A stretch of DNA of 64,000 nt. It comes from Stratiolaelaps scimitus (taxonomy: Eukaryota; Arthropoda; Arachnida; Mesostigmata; Laelapidae). Each line of letters begins with the position of its first letter. Position 1 is the stretch's first letter. The stretch spans positions 1,426,001-1,490,000 of the forward strand of contig JABWDB010000036.1 in the NCBI GenBank assembly GCA_019614645.1, written 5' to 3'. Positions 45,206 through 58,614 of this stretch are shown here, one piece after another. Below the pieces are notes generated by a model. It had not been told where the DNA came from. It saw only the letters and a list, made by a program, of their open reading frames with translations, and ran no database searches. The translations under genes were made by a program, and so were the position numbers.

Positions 45206-47934
45206 CATGATCGTTTTCGAAGGGAAAATAGTATAAATACATACACGAGTCAAGAGTATTTGGTAATGAATGCGCGCCAGCAATGAGAAGTTTCACTGTG
45301 AAGTCTTTCCTCGGAGAGAAGATAGCAATCCGAAGCGCGTCCACTAATGAGTTTAACCTCAGCACCGTCTTCGCGTGCATATATAATATGATGGCACATT
45401 GTGTACGACCATGGGTTCATACAAGCCTCAGAAGGATCAGCTTGTGAAATGTTATCCGATGAGTCATTAGTACTCGCTCCGGAAAAAAGAACTCGCTGTT
45501 CCCTGACTTCAGAGCGTCTGGCTGTGCCCGTGCCGTGACACAGGTTCGCAGTAGGACGACTACAAGGACATTTGAAGTGAAGTTACAAAGTGAGTTTGTC
45601 CAGGGACATCGCCGGTGTTCGGCGGAATTTCTATCTTTACGTTACCGTCAGTGAAGGAGTCGGACATATTCTATGACCTTCTTCAGAACACCCGTTCAGT
45701 TTTCTTCAGTTTTCGACCGGAATCTTATGAATCGGACCGATCCACTTTTGCATAACAACTGATCTGTTAGGAGCTATAATGTATGGGGTCCTTGAAACTC
45801 AACCAACATAGCGCATGGTCGAAAACATGAGAAAGGGGTAGCAGTGACCTTCGAGTTCGCAAAACCGTGTACTAGTAATGAGCATAATAAGTGCGAACAT
45901 AATTTTAATCTGGACTCTGATTGGCACCGATTTGTGACAACACAAAGCAAGCAGCACTGAATCTATTGTATGTGTACAGTCTGACGCGAGATCAGTGTGG
46001 GTCGTTCCAAGGAATTGAGATTGTTGTTGCACGGACGCGAACACTAGAAGGGAAGCCAAGATTCCCGCATGTGATGGACAGAGAGTAGCATGCAATGAGA
46101 CGAAAATGAGCGACACGAGGGGGTATATAGAAGATACCCTTAAAGGGCAACTGGGATACGAAGAGGTCTAGTCAAAATTAGGTGTCTCCAAAGAAGGGTC
46201 TCACTTAGGCGAGCGAATCAAACGACCGGCCTTGAAAGATCCGTACGTATCGCCTCAGATTGACGGTGTATGGTCGAGGGCCACACCACAGTATAATAGA
46301 AAGAGGCAACGAGCAGACAGAGGGGGGAGTGTACAAATGGGGATTGGACAATAAATGAGTTGCAAACCTCACGCCACCGCGGCCAGTTCACCGAGAAGTG
46401 GAAGGAAGCACTTGCTGTAAACAGTAGCAAAGCCGCTCGCAGCAGTACTGAGTCAGCGATATAGGTATCATGGTGAAGACAAATAACCGGCAGATATTCG
46501 GTGTGAATCTGGCCACGAGAGCTGAGGTGCAACAAATTTCGAATCTCCTTCGGTTGCAAATGCTCCGCGCCACAACGACAAAGACCGAAAGGGAATCTGA
46601 GGATGAAGAAGAAGAGGGACGCGACCACAATGAAACTGATTGATGTAACGCAGAGTATAATTGTTATCTACCGGTGGCGGCGTGGCCTGGGTGGCTAATG
46701 CGCGTCTCTTTTAGTGCGGCTGTCGTGGAAAGCGAAAGGAACGGCAGCGCTATTCGTGATCGGCGGTTCGATAAATAGAAATCGTGCTTAGGCTGGACCT
46801 AGGATAACATTTGCCTGACTTCATGTGAAGGATGCCCAGCTAGGTCCAGTAGGACCGACATGATAGCCCTTTGAAGCAACTACTCAACACAGTAATGGTA
46901 CCGAGGATTTCTGCCATGGCAAGTTCGTTAAGGGTGAACTAGGAAAAGCAACCAAAAAACAAGTAACGCGTAACGCAAACCAGATAGGATATCCGAATGT
47001 GTCCCTTTGTATAACACGTTTTCCACCTGACGTCACACCCACGTTCGAATTAGAATAATAATAATAATAATATTAGTAATAACAATGATATGCAACCAAG
47101 TACAACCGCAGAGTAAAGGCTGTTCGAAGTTTTGTATGCGTACCCGAGAAGCAAAAACCGGTATACACATAAGATATAACGCCTGAGCCTCGATGTACGG
47201 GTCTTGAGCCTCGACTTAGCTAGGGCCGAGGTCTTGACACAAGCACATCGGCAACGCAAAACCACGAAATACAGCGGTGTTAGCTTAGGCGCGTAGATAG
47301 GGGCTACATAAGCAAGAATACGGAACAGGACGCAGAGGGCAAGGGGCGTGTGGGCAAAAAGATTAATATAAAGCGATAGGAGAAAGCGCGAAACAGACAA
47401 GCCCCACTTGTAGTATAGCTAGCAATATAAACAAGCTTCAGGACATGGCCAAGAAGAAGGGCGGCTGGCGGGTGCTGCAAGTGAGTTCACAGCCGAGGAT
47501 ATAGCCGCACACGCGAGAAGTAGCAACCGCAGCACACTGTAAGGGGACTAGGCGGTGACGACGACGACGACCTTAACAAGAAACTCTCCATTTTCTATTT
47601 TTCTGTCTGCTCTGTGGTGCAGACACCCGACCATGCTTTCAATCCTAAGCATGCTTGTATGTTGCCAATGTGCAAGGGGTGATTGCTGTTTTGCGTTCGT
47701 AGTAGTTACTTTCTGCCTGTCCCAAGTGTTTGTTTGTTTGCGTGGGCAATCGAGGACGCTGTGCATGGGACGGTGCGAGCTGTGCTCATCGGTACGTTGT
47801 CGCTTGAGCATTCGGAAAGGTGACGTTTAATTCACGCTGGAGGCAGCGTGCTCAGCCACGGCGAGTTGGTAGGCGACTTGCACGCTGTAGAAGGGAGGTG
47901 AAGCCTCTGAGGCGGCCGTCATTTGTGTATCATA

Positions 47935-47940
<6 letters not shown>

Positions 47941-47982
<42 letters not shown>
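47941..47982. repeat. (AT)n microsatellite, about 42 bp
   Basis: Uninterrupted AT dinucleotide array. Confidence 0.95.
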
Positions 47983-47985
<3 letters not shown>

Positions 47986-50686
47986 TCGTTCTTTGTTATC
48001 GTCACTTCCGTCCCTCCCCTTTGGAAGTTCAAAATGTTGATAGATGCTTTGAACGGGCTTTACAATTAACTAATCCCCTTTCATAAAACTTAACTAACCA
48101 ATTTATTAATAAGCTCGTAAGTATAATATGTGCTCTTGCAAGTTTCAACCAGAGAGCTTGCCATTCGAAGTCCGCAGGCCCTATCGTTCGGGATAGATTT
48201 GCTACAGTGAATCATCAATAACGTAAGGGTTCCTTAGATACTACGGGTTGTCAATACCAATACGATACACAGCTGCTGCCAGCTACCAAAGTAGATCACA
48301 GGGCGAAGTCTCGCACAGAATTAGATAGTCGAGCAATTACTAGATATAGCCCAAACTTATACAATGAATGATACCCTTAACTTGAATAGGAATGAACACA
48401 TCCGATATGGTTAAAATATTATATCATAGCCTAAGTACTATAGCATCAACTAAGAGCGGCCGGTTGAAACGGTGGAAGGGAAGATCGCCTATTCATTCGC
48501 TTGTTATCGAGTACCGCTTCGACGGAACGAGGCAAACGTGAACGTTATTTGAACGGCGTTATTTTTATAATCCCCACTTTACGGATGACATCGTGCGTGT
48601 CCAGTGCGATTATTCCCGCGTTTTTATCTCTTTGCTTCTACAGCAGGTCATATCCCTCCGCCTATTTTATAGTAGTATCGATACCGATGCCGTCCCTAAC
48701 GACGACGTTGGGGTTAGGAGTTACACTCCTATGCATACATGTCGCTCTTTCGCGATTGCATACAAAGAACGAACATAATTTACCTATATGAAACTCGAGA
48801 ACATTTTGTAATGGGACGAGCTGTGTCATTTTATCGTTTTATTGCCGGATCGGGTCGTTGCTCGGCACTCGATAACCGAGAGAACGCGGATCGTCTCCGA
48901 GGTCGGGGCAAGCTCAACATCTATACCAGCGAAGCTGGCCGTGGTTCGAGAAGTCGCCTATGGACAGTAACCCTTTTTCCTAAAAAGTGTAGCTTCTTCA
49001 ATAAACCAATAGACCTTTACCTTTAACCTTCGAGTTCGCGCTCAATTGACGACGCACATGGGGAAGAGTTTGTCCTCGGCCGTTCGTTTGTCAGAAAAAT
49101 CGCACACTTCCGACATGATTTTATCCAAGTAGTGCAGCATGTTAGAGATGGAAACCTTATCTATCTAGTTTGAACATAACACGATTGGGAGTGCTTTAAA
49201 GGTCGTATGAAGCAACGGAGAAATATTTCGACGTGGTTGCTACGAACGCTGTTTTGGTCACGAATCCTTCGATGTACGACATGCTTAACTAGCAGCTAAC
49301 ATCCAGTGCGGAGTGGCGCCCGCCCGCGATACCGTAGTAATGGAGATACGGGTGTATGAAGTCAATGTTTGGCACTAAGGGGTCATAACGGTGCTCCAAG
49401 ACACGAGAAAGGACGACGGCCTGTGAACGCCGATAGCTCTAGCGTTGCAGAACGAATGCCTGTGCTATCTCGGAACATGACATGCTACTTAAGGCCTTGT
49501 TTCCTCGGGTGAACCTTACTAAAAGGCAGTTCGTGTGCGGAGCTTATAGCAGATTGACCAAATGGATGCCCAAGGTACGTTATGCGCGAATCGAAATGAT
49601 ACGCTCGTATAGAACGATGCACTGGCTGGCTGGCCAGCTGGACGGAGTCTCGACATATCTACGTCCCCAAAGCAGAGTACTCTCTATCTATCTATCCATA
49701 TGAAATTTACCTGTCCACGTAAATCTCGAGAGAAACACTGATCTGTAAAAAAATTCAACTATGCAAATGTTCCTGCATATTGATTTATTTATGTCCTTTA
49801 TTCCTGTCGAAAGGAGGATATCGCGGACACAAAACATTTATTATCTAATAATCATTTTTACCGATTATTGCATACCGATCGTTGATTGAGTGATGGAATG
49901 ATTGTTATCGACTATCGAAAACATAGCTTCAAATCACTCTCAACTCTTAGTTCCTGTGAATTAACAAGAGACTCTAGCCTCATGCGATAAACCTTAGCCG
50001 TTTAAATCTTCGGTTCTCTAATCTTTATGTGGGCGCATATAATGTGAGCCAACAAAATATTACCTTTAGCTATTGTTCTATCTCAAATGGTGAATCATCT
50101 ATATGTGAGTGAATCTGTGAGTTTGTTCTTGATGTCGTCCTAATGGGCTGCCGTAGAGCGTTTTCCCTGCCGTATGCTCGCGATACGTGAGTATACAACC
50201 TGTTCTAGGTTATCCGTGTCCTGCTCCGCGTCCAGGAGCAATATATTCTCCAATATCATGTGCTTCTCTAACAGTAATGTCCTTCGATCACACTCCAAAA
50301 ACATGATAGGACTATTGTGGATTTCAGAAAATGAGCACTTTTGAGCATCTTGACTCGCAAAGACGGGTAGAGCGGTGATCACATCATGTATTTCTTATTT
50401 TACCTGAAAAGAACTTTGCACCCGTGGACTACGGCGTCAGGAGACACTTCCGGAGTCTTTCTAATCTTGCTTCGTTGAATAAACGACCCTTTGGCTTAGC
50501 TATTTGATTAAGCAACTTCCCCACAGGGCAATAACACGAATATGTCTATTATACTTCAAAGTGATGAACATTGTCCTCCAATTGACTATTCTCGTAGTAA
50601 TGCGGCCATGCGGATAAGTACAGAGAACTGCCTGATGGTATAGACGCTAGCAAACCGATTACGTTAACTTTTTAAAGGTCGGTCAT

Positions 50687-50712
50687 TTTGGCAGGTGTTT
50701 TCACCTGCCAAA
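50687..50712. repeat. Perfect 11-bp hairpin
   Basis: TTTGGCAGGTG at 50687-50697 pairs exactly with CACCTGCCAAA at 50702-50712 around a loop of four T. It is too short for a typical microRNA precursor. CAGGTG/CACCTG are E-box half palindromes, so it could be a paired transcription factor site. Confidence 0.7.
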
Positions 50713-51524
50713 GGTGAAACACGAGGCCGAGGAAGTCTTGAAGAAATATGTGAAGTCATAGTAGCCTAATGGTCCGAAGCGCGTCCCGCAAAAATCGGTT
50801 AATAACGCTCGGGGTTGGATTTCTCAGCTGTGGAGAACGTGGATTTTTTCAAGCTATATTATTCACTTCAAAACAATTGTCGATAACACCAATGTTAGCA
50901 TCTGCTGAAACTGCCGTCATCCCAGTGGAGTTCAACGTGCTACCCAGTAAAATTAACTGTGTTCACTTAGCTGTCGCTTCATTGCGTGACTCGCGCGTTA
51001 TACTCGCAACGGTCTACGGACACGGGGAATGAACGCGCGCCGGTCGTTTTAGGCGTTTCTGCGACCCCAGCACAGCACCGAACTGCCAACATCTCTCTTT
51101 CTCTCAGGAGCGCACTTCGTTTGCTTCTTTGTGCTTGTTCTGCCTTCGTGGCGCTAGCTGTGTTGCGTGTCGCTGCCATTGCTGAAGGCTAACAAAAAGT
51201 TTCACACCTCTCATTAGCGCATTCGAAAGACAATGCAGCTACCAGGCCTAGTCAGCAGCGGTGGCGGCGGCGGCGGCGGCTGGTACACCCTTTGAATCGA
51301 GGACGGAGACGCTCGCAAAGGCGCGAAGACAAGGGTAGTTCAGACTACAGCTCTTGGAAAGCAACCAGGCAGGCAGGCAGACAAACGCTGCGTGCAGCTA
51401 TACATACAACGAGCGGTGCGATGAGGAAGAGACACTGAACGGAACGTGCGATGGCAAAGACGCATCTATCCGCCGGCAGCCAGGCGCATCCGCTCTCATC
51501 GCCGTCTCTACGCCGATGTGCCCT

Positions 51525-51553
51525 GCAGCAGCAGCAGCAGCAGCAACAGCAGC
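51525..51553. repeat. (CAG)n microsatellite
   Basis: About nine CAG/CAA units in a GC-rich block. In the minus strand it would encode a run of cysteines, in plus frames Ala, Ser or Gln; no real frame is established. Confidence 0.85.
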
Positions 51554-51910
51554 ACAGATGAGAAGTGAAGTTTAGAGGAGGCGCATGGCGTGCACGTTGT
51601 TCCCTTTGGAGCGGACAGTCAGGGGCATGGTCCCGCTTTCGAAACACGGCTGTTTGCCGTCAGCGACACGCCTCCAGCGCGGAGCACGGCTTCGTTCAAT
51701 AGGCGGGCCTGTTTGTTCGGAGTAAGATCCGTAAAGACTGGGTCATGCCTGGCCGGGGTCTGATCCACGAATGGCCGAATGTAGCCAGTCGAATAGAGCG
51801 AAAGAAGCACTCCTTTCAAAACTCGATAGATGCCGGATACTGAACAGCATACAATGCTGTACACGTATCGCAGGGTCGAATTTCCCACCACCGTACCTAT
51901 GTATTATACA

Positions 51911-51990
51911 TACAGATGTGGGGGGGTGGTCGTAAAGTTACGCAATCCGATGGGAGGATAACGCAGGTTTGGCGGTTTCGAAGAATAACC
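51911..51990 (+). mobile_element. Degenerate mariner-like transposon end
   Basis: A stretch beginning TACAG at 51911 continues with a G run and then GTGGTCGTAAAGTTACGCA and, further in, GGCGGTTTCGAAGAATAACCT. This parallels the left end of the element at 17700 (AAAGTCGCGCA, then GTCGGTTTCAAAGGGAACCT). It is probably a single diverged end of the same or a related family; no matching right end was found downstream. Confidence 0.5.
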
Positions 51991-52022
51991 TCTCGTAGAA
52001 GTATCCTTTTTTTGTAAGTACA

Positions 52023-52209
52023 TACATGGATAGTGACGTGTATTTCAAACACACAAGAAAGAGGAAAGTTGTGCAAGAAGTGTTTCTTGAGAGCGGCAAA
52101 CTTTGCTTAACAGTCCGCCAGCCTTCAGGTTAGGAGTCCTCCCAAGAGGTAACTTTGTATTTTTGGCCTGTTTTGCTCTTACGTTGAAATACAAGTCACT
52201 ATCTATGTA
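52023..52209. mobile_element. 187-bp inverted-repeat element (MITE candidate)
   Basis: The arms 52023-52048 and 52184-52209 are inverted repeats with 24 of 26 bases matching, and TA forms the outermost dinucleotide of each arm, as expected for Tc1/mariner-type MITEs with a TA duplication. The interior of 135 bp has no frame of note. It lies just inside the mariner-like end at 51911, so it may be part of one larger decayed transposon. Confidence 0.55.
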
Positions 52210-52610
52210 AATAGATGTTTTCGGGAACAAAACGAAAACAATTACAGGTAAGGTAATCCTCCAGAACCGTCAAGCTTGGCTAGTATTCAATAGGGTTGCG
52301 GAACTCTACGAGCAGACTGTATGTATTATAATACCTACTCGAACGAGTTAAACGATACTCATAAAGAGGTTCGGAGTTGTTCGAGATAAGGGCTATAATG
52401 CAAGGAAACTATTAGCTAGCTAATTAAAGAACTCGACTGTAAACTGATGTTGATATAAGAAAATAATACTGATTTAGCCAGATTTCATTCCACCTTTAAT
52501 AAAAGCCCATCTGAGCGAGTATACATAACAATAAAAATCAGTTATATCAAGCGTATTGTCTGCAGCAGCATCTCACTTTCTCTCTCTCCCTCTCTCTATA
52601 TATATATATA
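52210..52610. other. Non-coding, nothing recognised
   Basis: AT-rich sequence ending in a CT tract and a short (TA)n run that flanks the following mariner element. Confidence 0.4.
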
Positions 52611-52612
52611 TA

Positions 52613-52964
52613 TTGGGTTGTTCCATAAGTTGTCGCGGTTTTTCTCACCGCTTTCCTCTCTCGCTTCGCGACCACTGCTTGGTTACATCGACTATAAGTC
52701 GAACATAACGGTAGGTAATTGGTGTACACAGCATTTTCATCCTCACGAAGGCCCCAAACGTTGGAGAGGCCCTCAAAACATGGCCGGATAGTTTTCTCCA
52801 CGAAACCAAACCAATTTTGGAAAGGAGGCATCCATAAATCATTTGAGAGATGGCACAAGGTCGTAGACAATGATGACGAATATATAACTAGTAAATAAAT
52901 AGTCAAAAGTGAAGAAAGAGTGTTGTTTTTACGAAAACAAATAATGTCAAAACTTGCGGACCAA
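52613..52964 (+). mobile_element. Internally deleted mariner transposon, 352 bp
   Basis: The left end starts TTGGGTTGTTCCATAAGTTG, a classic mariner terminal repeat, with TA at 52611-52612. The right end (GCGGACCAA, to 52964) is an imperfect inverted copy followed by TA at 52965-52966. Between them only the last part of a transposase is left, so most of the usual 1.3-kb element is deleted. Confidence 0.75.
52782..52898 (+). pseudogene. C-terminal remnant of a mariner transposase
   Basis: In the frame ending at the TAA 52896-52898, the translation includes Thr-Lys-Pro-Asn-Gln-Phe-Trp, Gly-Ile-His-Lys and Glu-Arg-Trp-His-Lys-Val-Val-Asp-Asn-Asp. This matches the conserved C-terminal FASKPxxFFxxGIHxLPxRWxKVVxxDG segment of irritans-type mariner transposases. 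The DNA-binding domain and the DD34D catalytic triad are gone. The remnant lies inside the 352-bp deletion derivative and cannot be active. Confidence 0.75.
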
Positions 52965-55900
52965 TATATATTATTGTGTCACCTCCTTATATAAAATATA
53001 TATATACAAAGGAGGAATGTATCAACCTGGCTGTCTAACAAATAGTTCAAAATAAACCATGCCATCGACCATGCTTTCATGACGTTACTGGCAACGAGGC
53101 TCTTGTTCCATCGAACGTATTTAATGTAACTTTACCATAAACTATAATATAATTCAGCTAACAATTGTCTGTTGCCAAGACCAGTTAAAATATCGTTCAG
53201 GACCTTGCAACATCTCACTTCTGTTCTCATTCAGCACTTCAGACCAGTGCAGATGTACTTGACGTATACCACTGGATGCCTTGTCTATTTTTATCGCCAT
53301 CGGCCAGCATAAGCCGGCTCAACTTGAATAAAATCGAGACCAGGCTCCACCAAAGCATCGCACATCGAAGGACATATCGTAGCTACACATCAGTTAGTCT
53401 TGCAGTCGACGTGCCACCATGATATGGCAGCATAACATTCCTCCATTATAGTACGAACCCTGCTTGGTCTGATCATTCATTCCACCTGCAGTCGGCAGCA
53501 AACATTTCGTTTCTCGCCTGCTACAGCAACTGGAGTGATAGCGACGTGAAGACAGAGTCGCTAGGCGACCGTTCGCCACTTTTTTGGCAACTTCACTAAT
53601 CACTTTAATGACCAAGCTATGCATTCTTGTGAGGCTCAGACGGTCGAGCAGACAGCAGGCGGCCAAATTCACTTAGCTTTGCTGTAACAGAGGCGAACGC
53701 CGCCCGCCAGAAGTGGTCTTGCCTCCCCTATCTCTCCCCCTCTCTCTCTCGCGCGCGCTCTTATTCTCAGCGCTTCGCATTGTACCCGTAGGCTTATGGC
53801 TGGCAGAGAATGTCCTCCAGCCGAAATGGACTCTGTTCCCGAAATGTTGGACCTGTACCAAACCGCAATATTTTTCCCATGTTCCCCATATGCGAGTTTC
53901 CACCCTCGCCCCTCGTTCCACAACGCTGTGCTCCGAGCATGTAGCATTCTCCGCGAGAGCCCCCCCTTTTGCCAAAACCGCTAGCCAGCTTCGTCTGCCG
54001 CACACCCGAGGTCATAAATCACTTCCGAAGAAATCATGACCGAACGAAAGACAAAGAGCGTTTGTTTGCAGGGCGCGTGCGGGCGAATGTATACCGTCGC
54101 TGCTGCCACCATTCAAGATCGGGATACCTACTTTCATGGATGGCGTCCACCTACCTCTTAGCTGCAGCAGTAGCAGCAGCATCAACAGCGGCGTCAGCAT
54201 AAGCGACAACGGGGAAAAGAAACGGCAAAAGGAAATCGCATACGCCCAGTTTTGGCTACACGGCCCTGTACTCTCGGGTCTTCTACGGCAGCCCTACCAG
54301 CCAAGCATCCGTAATGCAGAGCGGGGCTTGGCCGAGTCGTTGGAAGGAACGGACGGACGTAGAACCAACGAAGCAGGCAACCAGTCAGCCAGCCATTCCA
54401 CCGCGCACCCCGGAAGAGTGCATCCTTCTACTCACGGAATCTGGCCACGGAATCCGCGTCCGCTATTTGGCCTTTTCCGCCGAAGCGCTATCCGTCGTAA
54501 TCCGGCCGGCCGAAGGCCTCTCACGTTTCACTCCGGACTCGCGGGCTTCGGCTGGCCTTTGGGGTGAACAACTTTCGCCGACGCCGTCGATGCTGCCTGC
54601 TATCATTTAGCGTTTACGAGCAAAACGTCGAAGCGAATGAGGCCAAGCGTTCGCGCACACACACACACATATGCTACTCTTGCCTACGCAGATAAAATGC
54701 ACGAGGCGCCGTCACGGGGGGCACAGTCACTGACTTAAACCTGGATAGGGAATATATGGGTCGGTGGGTGTCGATCTGTTTCGTTTGTCAACATAGTCCT
54801 CAAAATCAACAATGTTTCGATCCGAGACCACTCGTTTAGCCTCGTAGCGACGACTCTCGAAACGAGAGATCGTTAGCAGACCGCGATAGCAGGGATGCGA
54901 TATCAGCTTGGCACCCGTTCGCAGTTACGGGTTGGCAAATCTCATGGAAGTTGTCAACGTCTACGCTATGAAACTGTGCGGTGTTATACAACAACTTGCA
55001 TCCATACCTCCCTCACACCTGAAGGGTACTTCGGATAATGTTGCTCCATTTGTTACAGTAGGAGTTTGGATGCCTCAGAATGAACCTTTTCCTCAACAGT
55101 AGGACACACTGGACTAGGATCTGGTTCTATTAGGTCCAAGAGCCTTGCACGTTTGGCGGTCTAGTCCAGATTCATCAATGGACTCCACCCATTTTGCTGG
55201 AGCCCACTTCCTCAGCTGACGCTGGTAGATAGAATTTTCAAGCTATGAAACGATCCATAATAGTCCACCACAGATACCCCTCCACAGTGCGGTCTTATAA
55301 CTATTTCGGCATCATGCACGTTTTTTTCCGTTCTCACCCAAGCTCGTACCTTGTGTACTATGCCCCAAGGCTCCGTAATCAAATCTTCGTATCTTTCTAT
55401 ACAAAACTTTCTATACTGTTCACTTACGCTTATCTAAACGCGTTCATGTGGGCGTTGTGACAATTACAGCTATGCTGTGATTCTCTTAACGCTCGGCCCC
55501 GTCCAAGCAATTGAACATCTGACGGAACAACAACATGTTTCATTAAAATCATTGGCTAATTGTTAGGCTGGTGTGTCACATAATCTGCTTGAATCCCAGA
55601 CTGAAAAGGCCACAGGCAACTGTGGCCGCAGCATTTTTGCTTCATAGCAACCTCAAAAGGTTATGACGCGCGGAACAGCAGACCTCGATCGGAAGTTCCA
55701 GAAGACGAAAATCCCCGACCTTGATGCCTCGTCTACCACCATCCGAATTTCGAGCTCAACAAACAAGAGAGAAGATCGGCCAGCCGCGCTACCAGCAGCC
55801 CTTCGAAGGAATTCGAACGAAGGACAGAGGAGACGTCTACCCTTGAGAACTCAACCCAGCGGAGAGGAAGGCCAGTCCGCACGGGAACAACGCTAGTATC

Positions 55901-58599
55901 TCCCGTCTGAGTCTGGATCAGCCTTCACAATGAAAGAAGCACCTTCGAGCTCACAGTGACGTTAAGAATAGACATGGAATGTTACGAAGTGAATATCGAG
56001 GAATTCCTCTATCTGATACGGCGCCCATGGGTTTGATGTGGCGAGACCTATGCATGGAGTTTCGCAATTGAAATGCTGGTATAAAGAAAACACTAGGCAC
56101 AAAGCAATGGGCTCTGCTCCGCTGAAAAGAAAAGAGCAATTGGTGACGCGTCGTCGGCGATTTAACAGGCCGACACATATGTCAAAGTATAAACGCTACT
56201 CGTATCACGAGTGGCTGGCTGTTCGGCCATGATTACTCGTGAGTAATTATTTTTTGATAGATAGGTATTCGAGCCTTTACTATTGAACCATTGGTGGGGA
56301 ACTATCGGGTGGTGCCTGTATCGTCATAGCTGGCAGCCAGAAAAACCTAGAATTTCATGCTGGGGGCAACTTTTATGAGGCTCGCTGCATTTCTAAAGGT
56401 TAATCTTGTTTTTTATCTTGTTTACGTGGAGTGGAGAAGACTGAAACGTCTTGTCCCTTAGATTCGCCCATTGCTAACTAGGTAGCTCTCGTAACTCGTA
56501 TTGTATTCTGGACAAGCGTCAAAGATGGGACCATATTATTGGAGTTAAAAACATTGGGAAAGATTGCCCGAAACGGTGAGAGGAGTTCTCTTCTGAGGCT
56601 CTACCCCGTCTTGGAACCCACAAAAACAGCCCCTCACAAAAATGTGTCACAGTCTTTTGTATCTTTGCTATCCCCGCGCCGCGACTTGTCATTTATACTC
56701 TCTTTGTCACTGAACTAGATGCACGCCCGTGAAAGCCATGAGGAACGGCTGGCATTAATTGCAATATAGTGCAGACTTCAGGTGTTTTAGTGAGAGTGTT
56801 TCAACCTATTCTATGACTACTCTAAGGGTCAGTGGTAGACAGCTTTCGTACACACGATGCCCGACAAGTGTAGTATACCTAAAGAAGAAATAAGCATATA
56901 TTTTTCGTCTCCATTTGGCTTTACGGAGCAAACGAATATACTATTATTGTTATAATTATTATAGATACGTTAATAGAAAAGTAAACCATTATATAATAAG
57001 ATAAGGCAGTCGCTCTGAACGAACTGTACACGACGTCTACAAGACGCCCACTGGCACGATGCACCAGTCAACTTCGACATTCGTTGGCAAGAATCAGAGA
57101 TCTCGACAATTTGCTCAGGAACATCCATAACAATAGTAGTAATGATCATCATCACCATAGATTATAAATGTAAGTAGCACTCCACGCGTGTATTGTCCGT
57201 TGTTGGCCAAACAGAGATCAGACGTCAGGCCGAGCCAGTTCCATACGAATGGGCGTGCGTACCACTATTGTAATACATCCTATAAGCTGATCCTCGGGCA
57301 GCGTAAACAAACATCCCGTATGGAGATAGATTGAGTGAGGAATCGGTCACGCATCGTATTAATCCATGGAACTATATTTATTCGCAAAGTGTCATTCATC
57401 ATTCATACAATCAGTGTGTCCGCCCTGAACGAAGGGAGACCTCCACAAGGCGGTAATTATAAATCAAAGGCCGAGATATTGAAATCGAGGGGCGTAAAAC
57501 GGCACTGGGCTATCATGAAGACTTTCACCGGGGTAAAAGAGCATCCTCAACGGCTGATTTTGCACCTACTGTCTGTGGCAAGGTTACCGGCAGAATATGT
57601 AACCCAATAGACGAATGTTTCGGGCGACTCATCTCGGACGGATCGCGACAAACCACCGATGCACTCAACGATAGCAAAAATCGATCGTCCGAAGTAATTC
57701 TCTATTAAATCAATTCTGATATTAAATCGGATCTGCATATTTGAATAATTGACTATTAAGCTTTGTAATATACTTCATTATTTTTTTCGTACGGTACAAA
57801 CAGTGTACGGCCGTGTATAGGCAGCTCATGGAAACGGGTCACATAAAGAATGGACACGCTTTGAACTGTAAAATTTTAAAAGGGTTCCCATACTGCTTAA
57901 GAATACAATGTCAATACCCGAAGATTCTGTTCGATCTTATACAAGCTCTAATCACCTGTAACATCTGTTTGAGCAAGCTAAGCCTCTATCTTCTTTAGAG
58001 GTATATTATGCCCACGTCGCCTTACGGGCCATCGCAGTAAAGGCACAGGAGCAGCATTCACATTTCCAGGCGAACGTTTTCACCGAATCGAACTCACTGG
58101 GCTGCGAACTACGATGGCCATCTTTCGACAGAGCAAACGGATACTCTAGAATCCACAGAAGACACAGATCCGTATTATCTGTCTGTGTATCAATTTGGTA
58201 TAGACAACAAGTCGGGCATGTTTTCACAAGCGCGACGCACTCACAATCGGAACGCATGCAATGGCCATTTCCATGATAGGATCCTCAATACCGACTCGAC
58301 GTGCACTGACTAGCTCGTCGTTGGGCTGGATTGGCCTTCGTCGGAGGCAGCCGCGTTTCTGCGAGCTCCGAGCTTCGCTTTCGAATGGAAATTTCTATGA
58401 ATCCCCGTCGTTTTTAATTCCATGCAATGAGGCAGAATATTTTACCAATATTATCATCAATCTTCCTAGGTAACCGAGGCATAAGCCGAGCAAAGGATCA
58501 GCACTGCCATTGCAACAGTGCCGCACCCACGCGTGCACTCACAGGAGCGTATCTGGTCTAGCGAGTAGCGATAATGTCAGCGTCAGAATATTTAAGCCT

Positions 58600-58614
58600 C
58601 CCCCCCCCCCCCCC
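58600..58614. repeat. Poly-C tract
   Basis: Fifteen consecutive C followed by a further short TTCCCC. Confidence 0.9.

Larger units (their letters stand above)
45206..51910. other. Non-coding stretch
   Basis: No gene recognised. It contains an (AT)n array (47941-47982), a strong short hairpin (50687-50712), a GC-rich block from about 51000 to 51720 with (GGC)n near 51260 and (CAG)n at 51525-51553, and short (ATA)n near 47055. The longest frame (46218-46628, 136 codons, minus) shows no motif. Confidence 0.45.

Noticed and set aside
46681..46790. tRNA-like A-box and a GGTTCGATAAA segment
   Set aside because: The B-box lacks the terminal CC, and no T-stem or acceptor stem pairs; probably chance or a very old relic.
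50140..50382. 80-codon minus-strand frame rich in Leu and Glu
   Set aside because: It looks protein-like in composition but has no recognisable motif, splice sites or neighbours to support an exon.
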